A stretch of 64,000 nucleotides of DNA, taken from positions 2,232,001 to 2,296,000 of the forward strand of contig NC_014393.1 of the NCBI RefSeq assembly GCF_000145275.1, given 5' to 3'. The position numbers and the translations under genes were made by a program. Shown here piece after piece: positions 36,127-45,936 of this stretch. Each line of letters begins with the position of its first letter. Positions within the stretch are counted from its first letter, which is position 1. The notes beneath the pieces were generated by a model. That model had not been told where the DNA came from, made no database searches, and saw only the letters and a program-made list of their open reading frames with translations. This DNA is from Clostridium cellulovorans 743B (GTDB lineage: Bacteria; Bacillota; Clostridia; Clostridiales; Clostridiaceae).

Positions 36127-36474
36127 ATGATGAATATAACCAATAGTAATGGAGATATTACCTATACTGATGAAGTCTTAGCTCAAATCGTAGGCTTATC
36201 TACCATGGAGTGCTACGGCGTTGTTGGTATGGCAAAGAAAAATGCCACTGAAGGCTTTTGGGAATTAATCAAAGGAGAAAGCCTTTCAAGAGGAGTTAAG
36301 ATAGCAAATAGAGAAGATGCCTTAACAATTGAATTGTTTATTATAGTTGAATATGGAACAAAAATTTCAGTTATAGCAAGCAATATAATTCAAAGGGTTA
36401 AATATAACATGGAAAATTTAACAGGTTTAAGAGTAGCTACTGTAACCGTAAACGTTCAAGGTGTCAGAGTATAA
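36127..36474 (+). CDS. Asp23/Gls24 family envelope stress response protein (YloU-like)
   Basis: 115 residues. The DUF322 pattern is clear: YTDEVLAQIVGLSTMECYGVVGMA, the central EDALTIELFIIVEYGTKI and the C-terminal VATVTVNVQGVRV. Members are small cytoplasmic or membrane-associated proteins linked to envelope stress. GGAGG precedes the ATG. It is followed by fakA after 16 bases, as in many Firmicutes (yloU-yloV). Confidence 0.92.
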   Translation: MMNITNSNGDITYTDEVLAQIVGLSTMECYGVVGMAKKNATEGFWELIKGESLSRGVKIANREDALTIELFIIVEYGTKISVIASNIIQRVKYNMENLTGLRVATVTVNVQGVRV

Positions 36475-36490
36475 GGAGGCAATAAAGCAG

Positions 36491-38131
36491 GTGGAACATT
36501 TAAAGATAGATGGACGACAATTCTATAATATGATATTAAATGGATCGAATAAATTAGAGGAAGATAAGGAATATGTTAATGCACTTAACGTTTTTCCAGT
36601 GCCAGATGGTGATACAGGTACAAATATGTCTATGACATTTAGAGCAGCGGCTACTGAAATTATCGGAAAAGAAAATCTTCCATTAGGCGAAGTTGCAAAA
36701 CAACTGTCAAGAGGTGCACTTATGGGTGCAAGAGGAAACTCAGGTGTTATTCTATCACAAATATTTAGAGGAATTGCCAAAGGCTTAGAAAAAAAGGAAA
36801 CAGCTACTGCTAGAGAATTTGCTTTGGCCATAGTGGAAGGCGCTCGTTCAGCCTATAAAGCGGTTATGAGACCTACAGAAGGAACCATACTAACTATAAT
36901 AAGGGCAGCTGGTGATGCTGCTGAAAAGAGTAAAGAAACTGATATTACTAAATTATTAGCTGAAGTTTGCAAGGCTTCAGAAGATATGTTAAATAAAACA
37001 CCAGAAATGCTCCCGGCATTAAAAAAAGCTAATGTCGTGGATGCTGGTGGTATGGGATTGCTTAAAATACTTGTTGGTATGTATGAAGCTTTAAAAGATG
37101 ATTTAAATGTATCTCTTATAGGCGAAGTTGCAGTTAAAAAGTCTCAAGAACCTACAGGTAATATAGAGGAAACTGAAATTACTTTTGGATATTGTACTGA
37201 ATTCTTTATAGTTTCAGATACACTTAATCCAGAGAACTTTAGACGTGAGATTGAACCATATGGAGATTCTATAATCGTAGTTGGTACTGATGGGCTTATA
37301 AAGACTCATATTCATGCAGAAGATCCAGGAAAGGTTTTATCCTTAGCACGTGCTCACGGTCAATTGTCTAAAATAAAAGTTGAAAACATGAGAGAACAAC
37401 ATACACAGCTTCTTGAGTCAAAGGAAGAGGCTTCGAAGGAAGTTATAACAGACATAGAAACTAAAGAAAATAAACCATATGGATTTATTTCTGTTTCAAC
37501 AGGTGAAGGAATTAAAAATTTATTTAGTGAAGAACTGGGTGTTGATGTTGTTATCGAAGGTGGGCAAACTATGAACCCTAGCACTCAGGATTTTTTAAGT
37601 AATATAGAAAAGCTTAATGCAGATGTAATTTATATTTTGCCTAATAATAAAAATATAATTATGGCTGCAAATCAAGCTGCTGAAATTACTGATAAAAAGG
37701 TCTATGTTATTCCAACTAAAACAATTCCCCAAGGTGTAACTGCTCTTACTACATTTAATCCTGAAGCTTCATTTGAAGACAATTGTTCAGCTATGGAAGA
37801 AGCTATTAAAAACGTTAATACAGGTTCCATTACTTTTGCTGTAAAAAATACAGAGATTGATGGTAAGGAAATTAAAGAAGGAAATATACTAGGTCTCGTT
37901 GAAGGAAGAATTGAAGAAGTTGGATATGATCCATATGAAACTTGTGAAGCTATTATTAAGAATATGGTAACTGAAGATAGTGAACTTATAAGTATATACT
38001 ATGGAGAAGATACTGATGATGATAAGGTACAAGAATTAGTAGAAAAGCTTGAAGAAAAATATGCTGATCTTGACATCATTAGTTACGAAGGAAATCAACC
38101 ACTTTATTATTTCTTAATTTCTGTTGAATAG
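36491..38131 (+). CDS. fakA: FakA/YloV: DAK2-domain fatty acid kinase subunit
   Basis: 546 residues from GTG 36491, about 11 bases after GGAGG; longer in-frame starts lie inside the preceding gene. The N-terminal DhaL/DAK2 domain has the metal-binding PDGDTGTNM at about 38-46 and RGARGNSG-like MGARGNSGVILSQ. The C-terminal DegV-like region follows a middle domain (GYCTEFFI, GTDGLIKTHIHAEDPG). With a FakB protein it phosphorylates fatty acids that are then used with PlsX/PlsY for lipid synthesis; no fakB is in this window but plsX is at 48075. Confidence 0.92.
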   Translation: MEHLKIDGRQFYNMILNGSNKLEEDKEYVNALNVFPVPDGDTGTNMSMTFRAAATEIIGKENLPLGEVAKQLSRGALMGARGNSGVILSQIFRGIAKGLEKKETATAREFALAIVEGARSAYKAVMRPTEGTILTIIRAAGDAAEKSKETDITKLLAEVCKASEDMLNKTPEMLPALKKANVVDAGGMGLLKILVGMYEALKDDLNVSLIGEVAVKKSQEPTGNIEETEITFGYCTEFFIVSDTLNPENFRREIEPYGDSIIVVGTDGLIKTHIHAEDPGKVLSLARAHGQLSKIKVENMREQHTQLLESKEEASKEVITDIETKENKPYGFISVSTGEGIKNLFSEELGVDVVIEGGQTMNPSTQDFLSNIEKLNADVIYILPNNKNIIMAANQAAEITDKKVYVIPTKTIPQGVTALTTFNPEASFEDNCSAMEEAIKNVNTGSITFAVKNTEIDGKEIKEGNILGLVEGRIEEVGYDPYETCEAIIKNMVTEDSELISIYYGEDTDDDKVQELVEKLEEKYADLDIISYEGNQPLYYFLISVE

Positions 38132-38197
38132 TTATAAAATGTTTATTAAGTTAAAAATCTTATATTTTAATCTACAAGATGAAAAATTAATAGAGTT

Positions 38198-38223
38198 AAA
38201 AAAGCGACATTGTCGCTTTTTTT
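38198..38223 (+). terminator. Terminator after fakA
   Basis: A6-GCGAC, ATT loop, GTCGC-T7 (38198-38223), 60 bases after the stop. Confidence 0.85.
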
Positions 38224-38323
38224 ATTTAAGCATCTTAAAATAGTAGCTATCTATTGTAAAGCTAGAAGCTAGATATATGAATCTTAGATGCTTTAATAAA
38301 CTCTTGTGTATTGGGGTGATAAG

Positions 38324-40369
38324 TTGGATATATATAGCGATATTAAGAATTTAAAAGGAGTTGGACCTAAAGCTCTGCAGTTATTAAATAAGTCAGGTAT
38401 ATACAATCTCCTTGATTTACTTTTATATTTCCCAAGAGAATACGAAAATATAACAAGTTCAGAAGATATAACAAATATAAATGGTAAAGAAAAGTTGAAA
38501 ATAAAGTGTAAGGTGTTAAGAATATTCCCAGATAAAAGAACTAAAACTGGTAAAACCATTACTACTATAGCATTTAGTGATGGGGAAAATACCTTTTACG
38601 GAAAGTGGTTCAATCAGCCTTATGTAAAGAAGAAATATTTTATCGACAAGGAATATACCCTAATAGGTGAAGTTAAAAAAGTAGGAAAGGATTATGAAAT
38701 AAGCAATCCTAAGGATTTTAAGGAAAAAGAGGATAAGGAAAAAAGTGATAAGAATATAATTCCTAAGTATCCGCTAAAAGCTGGATTAACAAATAACTTT
38801 TTTATAAAATTAATAACCAGTATTCTAGAGGCTATGTTTATAAGAGAAAACTTGCCAGAATGGATAATTGAAAAGTATAAGTTATGTTCCTTAGATTATG
38901 CTATAAGAAATATTCATTATCCGAAAGAAGAAAATGCCTTAAGAGCTGCTGAGAGAAGATTAAAGTTTCAAGAACTATTTACATATTCTTTGAAAATACT
39001 GATGCTTAAAGAGTATGTTAAGTCAAATAAAGAGGGGATTGCATTTAAAATAGCACCAGAACTTGTTGATTTAAAGAATTCACTTCCTTTCCAGTTAACA
39101 GATGCTCAAAGTAAAGCAGTAAGGGAAATACTTTCAGATATGAAGAAGCCTACACCGATGAACAGATTATTGCAAGGAGACGTAGGTAGTGGAAAGACTA
39201 TCGTAGCGTTAATAGCATTGTTTAATGCTGCGAAGAATCAATATCAAGGGGTTTTAATGGCGCCTACAGAGATATTAGCAAATCAACATTATCATGAGTT
39301 TATCAGAATAATGGCTCCTTTTAATATAAAAATAGAACTTTTAACAGGAAGTACTACTAAAAAACAAAAAGAAAGAATAAAGGAAGAAATAAAAGGAGGG
39401 AAAATAGATATTTTAATAGGAACTCATGCCTTGATAGAGGATGATGTACAGTTTGAAAATTTAGGTATTATAGTTACTGATGAACAACATCGGTTTGGAG
39501 TTATGCAGAGAAATAAGCTTTTTAATAAAGGTAAAAATATTGATGTATTAGTAATGACAGCTACACCAATTCCAAGGACTTTGGCTTTATATTTATATGG
39601 TGATTTAGAGGTTAGTATAATTGATCAATTGCCACCTGGTCGAGAGAAAATTGAAACAAAGCATGGAACAAAAAAACAAAGAGATAATATTTATGAATTT
39701 TCTAAGAAATCTATAAAAGAAGGACGACAAGTTTACGTTGTTTGTCCATTAGTTGAGGATAATGAAGTTTTAGATTTAAAATCTGTAGAGGCTTTGTTTA
39801 TTGAATTAAAGGAATCTTATTTTAAGGACTATAATGTAGGTTTCATCCATGGAAAGATGTCTCCAAAAGACAAGGATAAGGTGATGAATGAATTTAAAAA
39901 TAAAGAAACTCAAATTTTAGTTGCTACAACAGTAATTGAGGTAGGTATAAATGTTCCTAATGCAAATATAATGATAATAGAAAATGCCGAAAGATTTGGA
40001 TTAGCTCAATTGCATCAATTAAGAGGTAGAGTTGGAAGAGGTCAATATAAGTCTTATTGCTTCTTAATTGCTGACACAAAAAGCAAGGTTACAGAAAAAA
40101 GAATGAAGATAATGGAGCAAAGTAACGATGGATTCTTCATCGCAGAAGAAGATTTAAAGATTCGAGGAACTGGAGAAGTTTTTGGATTAAGGCAAAGTGG
40201 TGAAAATGGACTGTTGCTAAGTGACGTTATAGAAGATATAAATATTTTGAAATGTGCAAATAAAGAAGCAAAAGAACTTGTTGCTAGTGAAAAGCTAGAA
40301 GACATTCAGATGAAAGAAGAAGTAATGAAATCTTTAGAAAAGCATTCAAAATATATTTGCTTTAATTAG
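38324..40369 (+). CDS. recG: ATP-dependent DNA helicase RecG
   Basis: 681 residues from TTG 38324, 5 bases after GGGGTG; the product starts MDIYSDIKNLKGVGPKALQLL. An upstream GTG lacks a site. Wedge OB domain (about 50-170), Walker A LLQGDVGSGKTIVAL, the DEQHRFG box, and C-terminal motifs VATTVIEVGINVPNA and RGRVGRG. RecG remodels stalled forks and Holliday junctions. Confidence 0.95.
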   Translation: MDIYSDIKNLKGVGPKALQLLNKSGIYNLLDLLLYFPREYENITSSEDITNINGKEKLKIKCKVLRIFPDKRTKTGKTITTIAFSDGENTFYGKWFNQPYVKKKYFIDKEYTLIGEVKKVGKDYEISNPKDFKEKEDKEKSDKNIIPKYPLKAGLTNNFFIKLITSILEAMFIRENLPEWIIEKYKLCSLDYAIRNIHYPKEENALRAAERRLKFQELFTYSLKILMLKEYVKSNKEGIAFKIAPELVDLKNSLPFQLTDAQSKAVREILSDMKKPTPMNRLLQGDVGSGKTIVALIALFNAAKNQYQGVLMAPTEILANQHYHEFIRIMAPFNIKIELLTGSTTKKQKERIKEEIKGGKIDILIGTHALIEDDVQFENLGIIVTDEQHRFGVMQRNKLFNKGKNIDVLVMTATPIPRTLALYLYGDLEVSIIDQLPPGREKIETKHGTKKQRDNIYEFSKKSIKEGRQVYVVCPLVEDNEVLDLKSVEALFIELKESYFKDYNVGFIHGKMSPKDKDKVMNEFKNKETQILVATTVIEVGINVPNANIMIIENAERFGLAQLHQLRGRVGRGQYKSYCFLIADTKSKVTEKRMKIMEQSNDGFFIAEEDLKIRGTGEVFGLRQSGENGLLLSDVIEDINILKCANKEAKELVASEKLEDIQMKEEVMKSLEKHSKYICFN

Positions 40370-40380
40370 TATAATAAAAC

Positions 40381-40414
40381 AGAGGCTATGTAGTGTTTCT
40401 ACATAGCCTCTTTA
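40381..40414 (+). terminator. Terminator after recG
   Basis: AGAGGCTATGTAG and CTACATAGCCTCT form a perfect 13-bp stem with a TGTTT loop; the T-run is short (TTT). Confidence 0.8.
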
Positions 40415-40500
40415 AACGAGGAGAATTATAGGAAGAGCCATTTGGCATCTTTAATATTATTGACTTATGCAATAATTTTATACTTTATGCAGAAAATATT

Positions 40501-40529
40501 TTGAGAATATACATTACTTATGCTAAAAT
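40501..40529 (+). promoter_or_regulatory. SigA-type promoter of rsmD-coaD
   Basis: TTGAGA (40501-40506), 17-bp spacer, TAAAAT (40524-40529), 33 bases before the rsmD start. Confidence 0.55.
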
Positions 40530-40562
40530 TATAATAAAATAAGACAAAAGAGAGGCTTTTAC

Positions 40563-41120
40563 ATGAGAATTATATCAGGTCTTGCTAAGGGCAGAAAAAT
40601 CTTGTCACCGGATAGTATGGAAACTAGACCAACCTTAGACAGAGTTAAAGAAAGTATTTTTAGTATAATACAAAATAAAATATATGATGCGACAGTAACG
40701 GATATATTTTCTGGTACTGGAAGTTTAGGTTTAGAGGCGGCGAGTAGAGGTGCTAAACAATGCTATCTAGTAGATAGAAGTCCTTCTGCTTATGGCTATT
40801 TACAGAAAAATGTTGAGAATTTGAAGTTTCAGGATATTTGTACTACGTTAAATATGGATGCGTATGAATCTTTAAAGCATTGTCATAAAAAGGGGGTTAC
40901 TTTTGATATTATTTTTATCGATCCTCCATATGCAAAAAATATGATTCCAAAGGCTGTGGAAATGGTTTTTGAAATGAAATTGCTAAAAGAAGATGGCATA
41001 ATAGTAACAAAAATTGATTCCGGTGAAGAAATATATGAAGGTTATGAGACCTTAAACTTATATGATAAACGAAAATATGGAAACACTACCGTTTGCTTTT
41101 ATAGATATCAGGAGGACTAA
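40563..41120 (+). CDS. rsmD: 16S rRNA (guanine-966 N2)-methyltransferase RsmD
   Basis: 185 residues. N-terminal MRIISGLAKGRKI with RPTLDRVKESIFSI, SAM-binding DIFSGTGSLGLEAASRG, and catalytic IDPPYA motif. It methylates G966 of 16S rRNA. GAGAGG before the ATG. Directly followed by coaD, a common pair. Confidence 0.95.
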   Translation: MRIISGLAKGRKILSPDSMETRPTLDRVKESIFSIIQNKIYDATVTDIFSGTGSLGLEAASRGAKQCYLVDRSPSAYGYLQKNVENLKFQDICTTLNMDAYESLKHCHKKGVTFDIIFIDPPYAKNMIPKAVEMVFEMKLLKEDGIIVTKIDSGEEIYEGYETLNLYDKRKYGNTTVCFYRYQED

Positions 41121-41121
41121 A

Positions 41122-41622
41122 ATGAGAGTAGCAGTATATCCAGGCAGTTTTGATCCCATTACTAACGGACACTTAGATATTATCAAAAGATCCGTTAAGG
41201 TATTTGACGAAGTTATAGTTACAGTACTTATAAATCCTGAAAAGAAAGGACTTTTTACTCCTGAAGAAAGAGTTGAATTAATTAAAAAGGTAGTTAAAGA
41301 TATTCCTAACGTAAGGGTTGAAAGTTTTTTTGGGCTACTAGTAGATTTTATGAGGGAAAAAAATTCTAATATAATAATTAAAGGGTTAAGGGCTGTGTCA
41401 GATTTTGAATATGAGTTCCAAATGGCTTTAATAAATAATACTTTGGATGCTAATGTTGAAACCTTATTTATGATGACTAGCGCTCAAAACTTATTTTTAA
41501 GTTCATCTTCTGTTAAACAAGTTGCCATGTTTAATGGGGATATAACAGGATTGGTTCCAGAGGTTGTAGCTGAAGAACTTAAAGCAAAGATAAAGGAAAC
41601 ACGAAAAAAGAAGGGGGATTAA
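41122..41622 (+). CDS. coaD: Phosphopantetheine adenylyltransferase
   Basis: 166 residues from ATG 41122 after GGAGG; the long upstream extension overlaps rsmD and is rejected. Nucleotidyltransferase motif PGSFDPITNGHLDII at about 7-21, NIIIKGLRAVSDFEYE and the C-terminal FLSSSSVKQVA. It makes dephospho-CoA from 4'-phosphopantetheine and ATP, following CoaBC. Confidence 0.96.
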   Translation: MRVAVYPGSFDPITNGHLDIIKRSVKVFDEVIVTVLINPEKKGLFTPEERVELIKKVVKDIPNVRVESFFGLLVDFMREKNSNIIIKGLRAVSDFEYEFQMALINNTLDANVETLFMMTSAQNLFLSSSSVKQVAMFNGDITGLVPEVVAEELKAKIKETRKKKGD

Positions 41623-41623
41623 C

Positions 41624-42157
41624 ATGGAGTTTATTGAACTTGTAGAGTTACTTAGAGAGATAGCAGATACGGCACCTAAGGTACCATTAGGTAGCAAGGT
41701 TATGATTGATAAAAAGGAATTAATAAAGACCTTAGATGAAATTGAAAACACTATGCCAGAAGAATTTAGAAGGGCTCAGTGGATAGTTGAAGAAAAACAA
41801 AGAATACTTGACGATGCAATTAAGCAAGCTGATAGTTATAAACGTGAAAATATGGAAGTGCTTAGAGAAAAAATTGAAAATCATGATATAGTTGTTGAAG
41901 CTAAAGAACGTGCTGAAGAGATTAGGGCAGCAGCAGAGGCTGATGCTCAAATTTTAAGAGCAGGAGCAAGAGATTATGCAGAAGAAGTATTGAAAAATAT
42001 TGATGAAGAAATACAAAAGCGAAAAATGGAACTCTTAAATGGAATAAACGAGAGAGTTGCATCAACAATTGGTAGCATTGATGATCATTTTAACAATACT
42101 TCAACTACACTAAGAGAAAATCTTAAGGAATTAAAAAAAGTTGTTCCTCAAGAATAA
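41624..42157 (+). CDS. Coiled-coil protein of unknown function downstream of coaD
   Basis: 177 residues, starting one base after the coaD stop with AAGGGGGATT before it. The middle (about 45-140) is a highly charged Lys/Glu/Arg/Ala helix, much like the stator stalk of ATP synthase subunit b or DivIVA-type coiled-coils (ERAEEIRAAAEADAQILRAG). There is no membrane anchor, so it is not subunit b itself. Clostridial genomes often have a similar gene here, called ATPase or hypothetical. Its last 27 bases overlap the end of reverse-strand ylbJ. Function unknown. Confidence 0.75.
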   Translation: MEFIELVELLREIADTAPKVPLGSKVMIDKKELIKTLDEIENTMPEEFRRAQWIVEEKQRILDDAIKQADSYKRENMEVLREKIENHDIVVEAKERAEEIRAAAEADAQILRAGARDYAEEVLKNIDEEIQKRKMELLNGINERVASTIGSIDDHFNNTSTTLRENLKELKKVVPQE

Positions 42158-43264
42158 TTTTTTAATAAATTCAAGTAATATAGGAATTATTAAAAAGATA
42201 AACAAAAATATGTATAAGTAATGTACTTGTTCATTAAAATTAGCTGAGACAGTTGTATTTCTAAGATAAAAATTACTTAAAAAGAACATTACTATTGAGG
42301 CTATAAAACCCTGTGATAATTTTAAAAACATATATCGTATTATTGAAACATTGTATTTATATATAAAAGCATAAACTTGAGCTACTACAGAAAGACCGCT
42401 GAAATTAATAAAAAAGCTACAAAGAATTATTTTAGTTTTAAGGTTATCTGTAGTACTTGTTATTAAAGAGCAGCCTTGAGTCATCTCTATGATGCCAGTA
42501 AAGGTTGCTTTTATTGTGTTATTCTTTATAAATATTAGGATATTATCATTAACTATTGAAGTTAGAAGAAAGAAAAAAACGATGAAACCTCCCACCATTA
42601 GAGTTGTATTAATAGCGTTCTCAATACTTGTTCTTAAGGCCATTCCTATGTTAAATAACTCTGTTTTAGATTTATAGTTTTCTTTATATTTAAACCTTGA
42701 AGGTTTCATAAGTAAGCTCATAACGAAGCTAGCTATGTAATTAGATAATAACAATAAATAACCTAAGTTTGTATCTTTCAGCATAGTAGTTCCAAGAGTG
42801 CCGATGACAAAAACCGGACTAGGATTTGAAGCTATATTTAAAAGTCTATCAGCACAAGCTTTATCTATTTTACCTTCGTCAAATAAACTGTAGGTATATT
42901 TAGCTCCTAGTGGATAACCACATAAAATACTTACTATTATAGGAAATGCACAACTTTCAGGCAATCTTAATGGTTTGCAAAGTAGTTTGCCAAGCGTTTT
43001 GGAGTATATTTCTACACCATTAAAAGCAATAAGCAAGTTACAAAGAATTAAAAATACAAATAGTGAAGGAAATACCGAATAGAAAAATAAATTTATACCT
43101 TTTAGTGTCATTACTATACATTTCTTTGGATTCAATAAAATAAATAATATTATTATCGTTAAAATTGAAGTGAGAAAAAGCCTAAGGGATAAAGCTTTTT
43201 TCTGGTGTAGGAAGATTATAATAGCTATTGAAATTATGACTATTAAAAAAATATGTATATGCAA
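42131..43264 (-). CDS. ylbJ: Sporulation integral membrane protein YlbJ
   Basis: 377 residues with about eight to ten hydrophobic helices. The nucleoside-recognition (Gate) motifs SVFPSLFVFLILCNLL and SILCGYPLGAKYTYSLFDEGKI near the middle are typical of YlbJ. In Bacillus YlbJ is made in the mother cell and is needed for heat-resistant spores. Its 3' end overlaps the coiled-coil gene by 27 bases, tail to tail. Next to tmcAL (ylbM) on the same strand, as in Bacillus. Confidence 0.88.
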   Translation of the reverse strand: MHIHIFLIVIISIAIIIFLHQKKALSLRLFLTSILTIIILFILLNPKKCIVMTLKGINLFFYSVFPSLFVFLILCNLLIAFNGVEIYSKTLGKLLCKPLRLPESCAFPIIVSILCGYPLGAKYTYSLFDEGKIDKACADRLLNIASNPSPVFVIGTLGTTMLKDTNLGYLLLLSNYIASFVMSLLMKPSRFKYKENYKSKTELFNIGMALRTSIENAINTTLMVGGFIVFFFLLTSIVNDNILIFIKNNTIKATFTGIIEMTQGCSLITSTTDNLKTKIILCSFFINFSGLSVVAQVYAFIYKYNVSIIRYMFLKLSQGFIASIVMFFLSNFYLRNTTVSANFNEQVHYLYIFLFIFLIIPILLEFIKKLFLRNNFF

Positions 43265-43456
43265 TTTGATACTCCTTATGTTGATTATTTGAGGAAGCTA
43301 ATATGCAGATGATAAGTAAAATATTTATATAAGTTCTAATAATGATACTTTATTAAATATATTAATTTGGTACTTAAAATTTAAAGTAAAATTTTGGAAC
43401 TTATATAGTATAAAGATATTTCCTCATTTCTATATTCTATTTTTGTAATAATCAAA

Positions 43457-43492
43457 AAAGACATCTAAAACTATGTTGTTTAGATGTCTTTA
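43457..43492. terminator. Terminator between tmcAL and ylbJ
   Basis: AAAGACATCTAAA (43457-43469) and TTTAGATGTCTTT (43479-43491) pair perfectly, with A-rich sequence on the left that becomes the T-run for reverse-strand tmcAL. Confidence 0.85.
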
Positions 43493-43506
43493 AATTTCAT
43501 TATCAA

Positions 43507-44694
43507 TTATATTATTATAGGGGATTTTAAATAATCTTCATTAGGATTGATTTTGCTATTAATTATGCTATAGGCTTTGGTCGAAGCAATATCTAACCTT
43601 AACATAGGATTCTCTAAGTTTTGAGGAACTTTTGAAATAAGTTGGAGGTTAGAATTCTTTTTTATTATTTTAAGCATAGCTTTTCCAGTGTCGTTAAAAC
43701 CTAATATTCTACCATATGCAGGTATTTCGCGCCTCATAGAATATGTATCAAACTTTTCAAAACCGATGAAATACTGGGTTAATATTCTGTTTATTCTCGT
43801 CAATGGGTAACGTTTGCTCATTGTATTAATGGAAAAATCATCAAAGGTTTTATATTCAATAAGATTTTTTAAAATTCTATTTTCCAAACCTTCCTTAGCA
43901 TCTGGTATATTTTTTATCGAACTTTCATCAGTTAAGGTTTTAAACCTTAGATAAGGATATATATCTTCTAGATAGCATAAAGAATCGTTAAAAAGGGCAT
44001 CAAATACATATGAAGGTATAGCTAGGTTTAATTCATTTAGTTTTGCACCTTTTTTCATTGTAGTTCTTATAGATGTTGCACTAGAAAATACTCTATCCAT
44101 TTCTGTGCTGTTATAGCTGCCTCCAAGCCTTTTAACTGTTGTAGGACATATAGGACTATTTAATCGTTTTAACGCTTTTAGGTATTCTATAGAAAGAATA
44201 TTATTTGATTGATTTATAATGGTACCTATTGTGTCGTCGTTATAATAGTTCATTAGGGCTTTAGCCCTAGCTGCTGGGAAAGAGATTCCCAGATCCAATA
44301 AAGCTTTTAATTGAGATTTATAGTCATCAGGTTCTAAAACTAGAGTAGCTGCAATTTTATGTAATAGGGATAAAGAACCTTCTTCACTTCCAAAAGATAA
44401 GCTTTTTACACAATTAAGCTGATTTAATAAAGAAACAGAACCAAAAGCAAAAAATTCAGCAGAATTTACTGCATATACTGTTGGGAGTTCTAACACAAGG
44501 TCAGCTCCAGCTAAAAGAGCTAATTCGGTTCTTCTCCACTTATCGATTATTGCAGGTTCACCTCTTTGGACGAAGTTTCCACTGATGATTATTATTAAAC
44601 CGTCACACTTAGTATTTGATTTTGTTTTTTCTATGTGGTATAAATGTCCGTTGTGCAGAGGATTATATTCGGCTATTATTGAAGTTATGTTCAT
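43507..44694 (-). CDS. tmcAL: tRNA(Met) cytidine acetate ligase TmcAL (YlbM)
   Basis: 395 residues from the ATG at 44694 (reverse strand), which follows GAGGTGAT; six extra upstream codons are rejected. The nucleotidyltransferase signature IIAEYNPLHNGHLYH and SGNFVQRGEPA are diagnostic. It acetylates C34 of elongator tRNA-Met from acetate and ATP. It diverges from the pta-ackA acetate genes, which may be more than chance because all three handle acetate. Confidence 0.93.
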   Translation of the reverse strand: MNITSIIAEYNPLHNGHLYHIEKTKSNTKCDGLIIIISGNFVQRGEPAIIDKWRRTELALLAGADLVLELPTVYAVNSAEFFAFGSVSLLNQLNCVKSLSFGSEEGSLSLLHKIAATLVLEPDDYKSQLKALLDLGISFPAARAKALMNYYNDDTIGTIINQSNNILSIEYLKALKRLNSPICPTTVKRLGGSYNSTEMDRVFSSATSIRTTMKKGAKLNELNLAIPSYVFDALFNDSLCYLEDIYPYLRFKTLTDESSIKNIPDAKEGLENRILKNLIEYKTFDDFSINTMSKRYPLTRINRILTQYFIGFEKFDTYSMRREIPAYGRILGFNDTGKAMLKIIKKNSNLQLISKVPQNLENPMLRLDIASTKAYSIINSKINPNEDYLKSPIII

Positions 44695-44799
44695 GATTAT
44701 CACCTCTAACATTATTATAACAAAGGGATAAGAATAGTATATTTTATTTTAAAAAAATAACTTTATTAAATATTATACTATAATTTTTTACTAGGTGGC

Positions 44800-44829
44800 T
44801 TGAAAACTATCATATAAAAGAGGTATAGT
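44800..44829 (+). promoter_or_regulatory. SigA-type promoter of pta-ackA
   Basis: TTGAAA (44800-44805), 18-bp spacer, TATAGT (44824-44829), about 80 bases before the pta start. Confidence 0.5.
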
Positions 44830-44908
44830 AGTAAAATAGAGATATATTTTTTTATAGAGACTTATGGTAACCAATAATATAAAATTATATTATGAAGGGA
44901 GAATAAAA

Positions 44909-45907
44909 ATGGAATTTATGCAGAAGATTTGGAAACAGGCTAGAAGTTCCAAAAGAAGAATTGTACTTGCGGAAGGTGAGGAAAGAAGAAACTTAATTGC
45001 TGCAGGTAAAATTATTGAAAATAACTTAGCTGATATAATTTTGGTTGGAGATACAAATGCCATAAAAGAAAACGCAGAAGCTCTTGGAGTTGATATAAGA
45101 GAAGCTACAATTGCGGACCAACATACATACCCACATAAGGAAGAAATGATAAAAGAACTTTATGAAATCAGAAAAAGTAAAGGTATGACTTTAGAGAAGG
45201 CAGCTGAATTAGTACTAGATCCATTATACTTTGGTACTATGATGGTGAAAATGGGTTATGGTGATGGAATGGTTTCTGGTGCCATTCATACAACCGGTGA
45301 CTTATTAAGACCAGGGCTACAAATAATTAAAACGGCTCCAGGAGTATCTGCAGTTTCTGGATTTTTTGTAATGGTTATTCCTAACTGTAATTACGGAGAA
45401 AATGGAACTTTAATATTTGCCGATTGTGCTGTAAATCCTAAGCCTACTTCAGAACAATTAGCATCTATAGCTATAACTACAGCGGAAACAGCAGAGAAAT
45501 TTGATCTTGATCCAAAGGTTGCGATGTTATCTTTCTCAACAATGGGTAGTGCTAGCCATGAAATGGTAGATAACGTTAGAAATGCAGTCGATATGGCGAA
45601 ATCTTTAAGACCTGATTTAGCAATAGATGGAGAATTGCAACTAGATGCTGCTATAGTTCCGGATGTTGCGGAGCTAAAGGCACCAAATAGTCCAGTGGCA
45701 GGAAAAGCTAATGTTTTAATATTCCCAGATTTACAAACTGGTAATATTGGTTACAAGTTGGTTCAAAGATTTGCAAGAGCAGAAGCTATAGGACCTATAT
45801 GTCAAGGATTTGCAAAACCAATTAATGACCTTTCTAGAGGTTGTAGTCCAGAAGATATAGTAAACGTCGTAGCAATGACAGCAGTTCAAGCACAAAAAGG
45901 AATTTAA
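44909..45907 (+). CDS. pta: Phosphate acetyltransferase
   Basis: 332 residues from ATG 44909, which follows GAAGGGAG; 15 upstream in-frame codons lack a site. Short Pta without the N-terminal regulatory domain. Signatures: IVLAEGEE, GMVSGAIHTTGDLLRPGLQII, and SFSTMGSA. It converts acetyl-CoA and phosphate to acetyl phosphate and CoA. Forms the acetate-producing operon with ackA, 29 bases apart. Confidence 0.96.
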   Translation: MEFMQKIWKQARSSKRRIVLAEGEERRNLIAAGKIIENNLADIILVGDTNAIKENAEALGVDIREATIADQHTYPHKEEMIKELYEIRKSKGMTLEKAAELVLDPLYFGTMMVKMGYGDGMVSGAIHTTGDLLRPGLQIIKTAPGVSAVSGFFVMVIPNCNYGENGTLIFADCAVNPKPTSEQLASIAITTAETAEKFDLDPKVAMLSFSTMGSASHEMVDNVRNAVDMAKSLRPDLAIDGELQLDAAIVPDVAELKAPNSPVAGKANVLIFPDLQTGNIGYKLVQRFARAEAIGPICQGFAKPINDLSRGCSPEDIVNVVAMTAVQAQKGI

Positions 45908-45936
45908 TAATATACAGCAGAAAGTGGGATGGAAAA

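Noticed and set aside
42489..42677. 62-codon forward ORF inside reverse-strand ylbJ
   Set aside because: Antisense of a clear membrane-protein gene, without a ribosome binding site.
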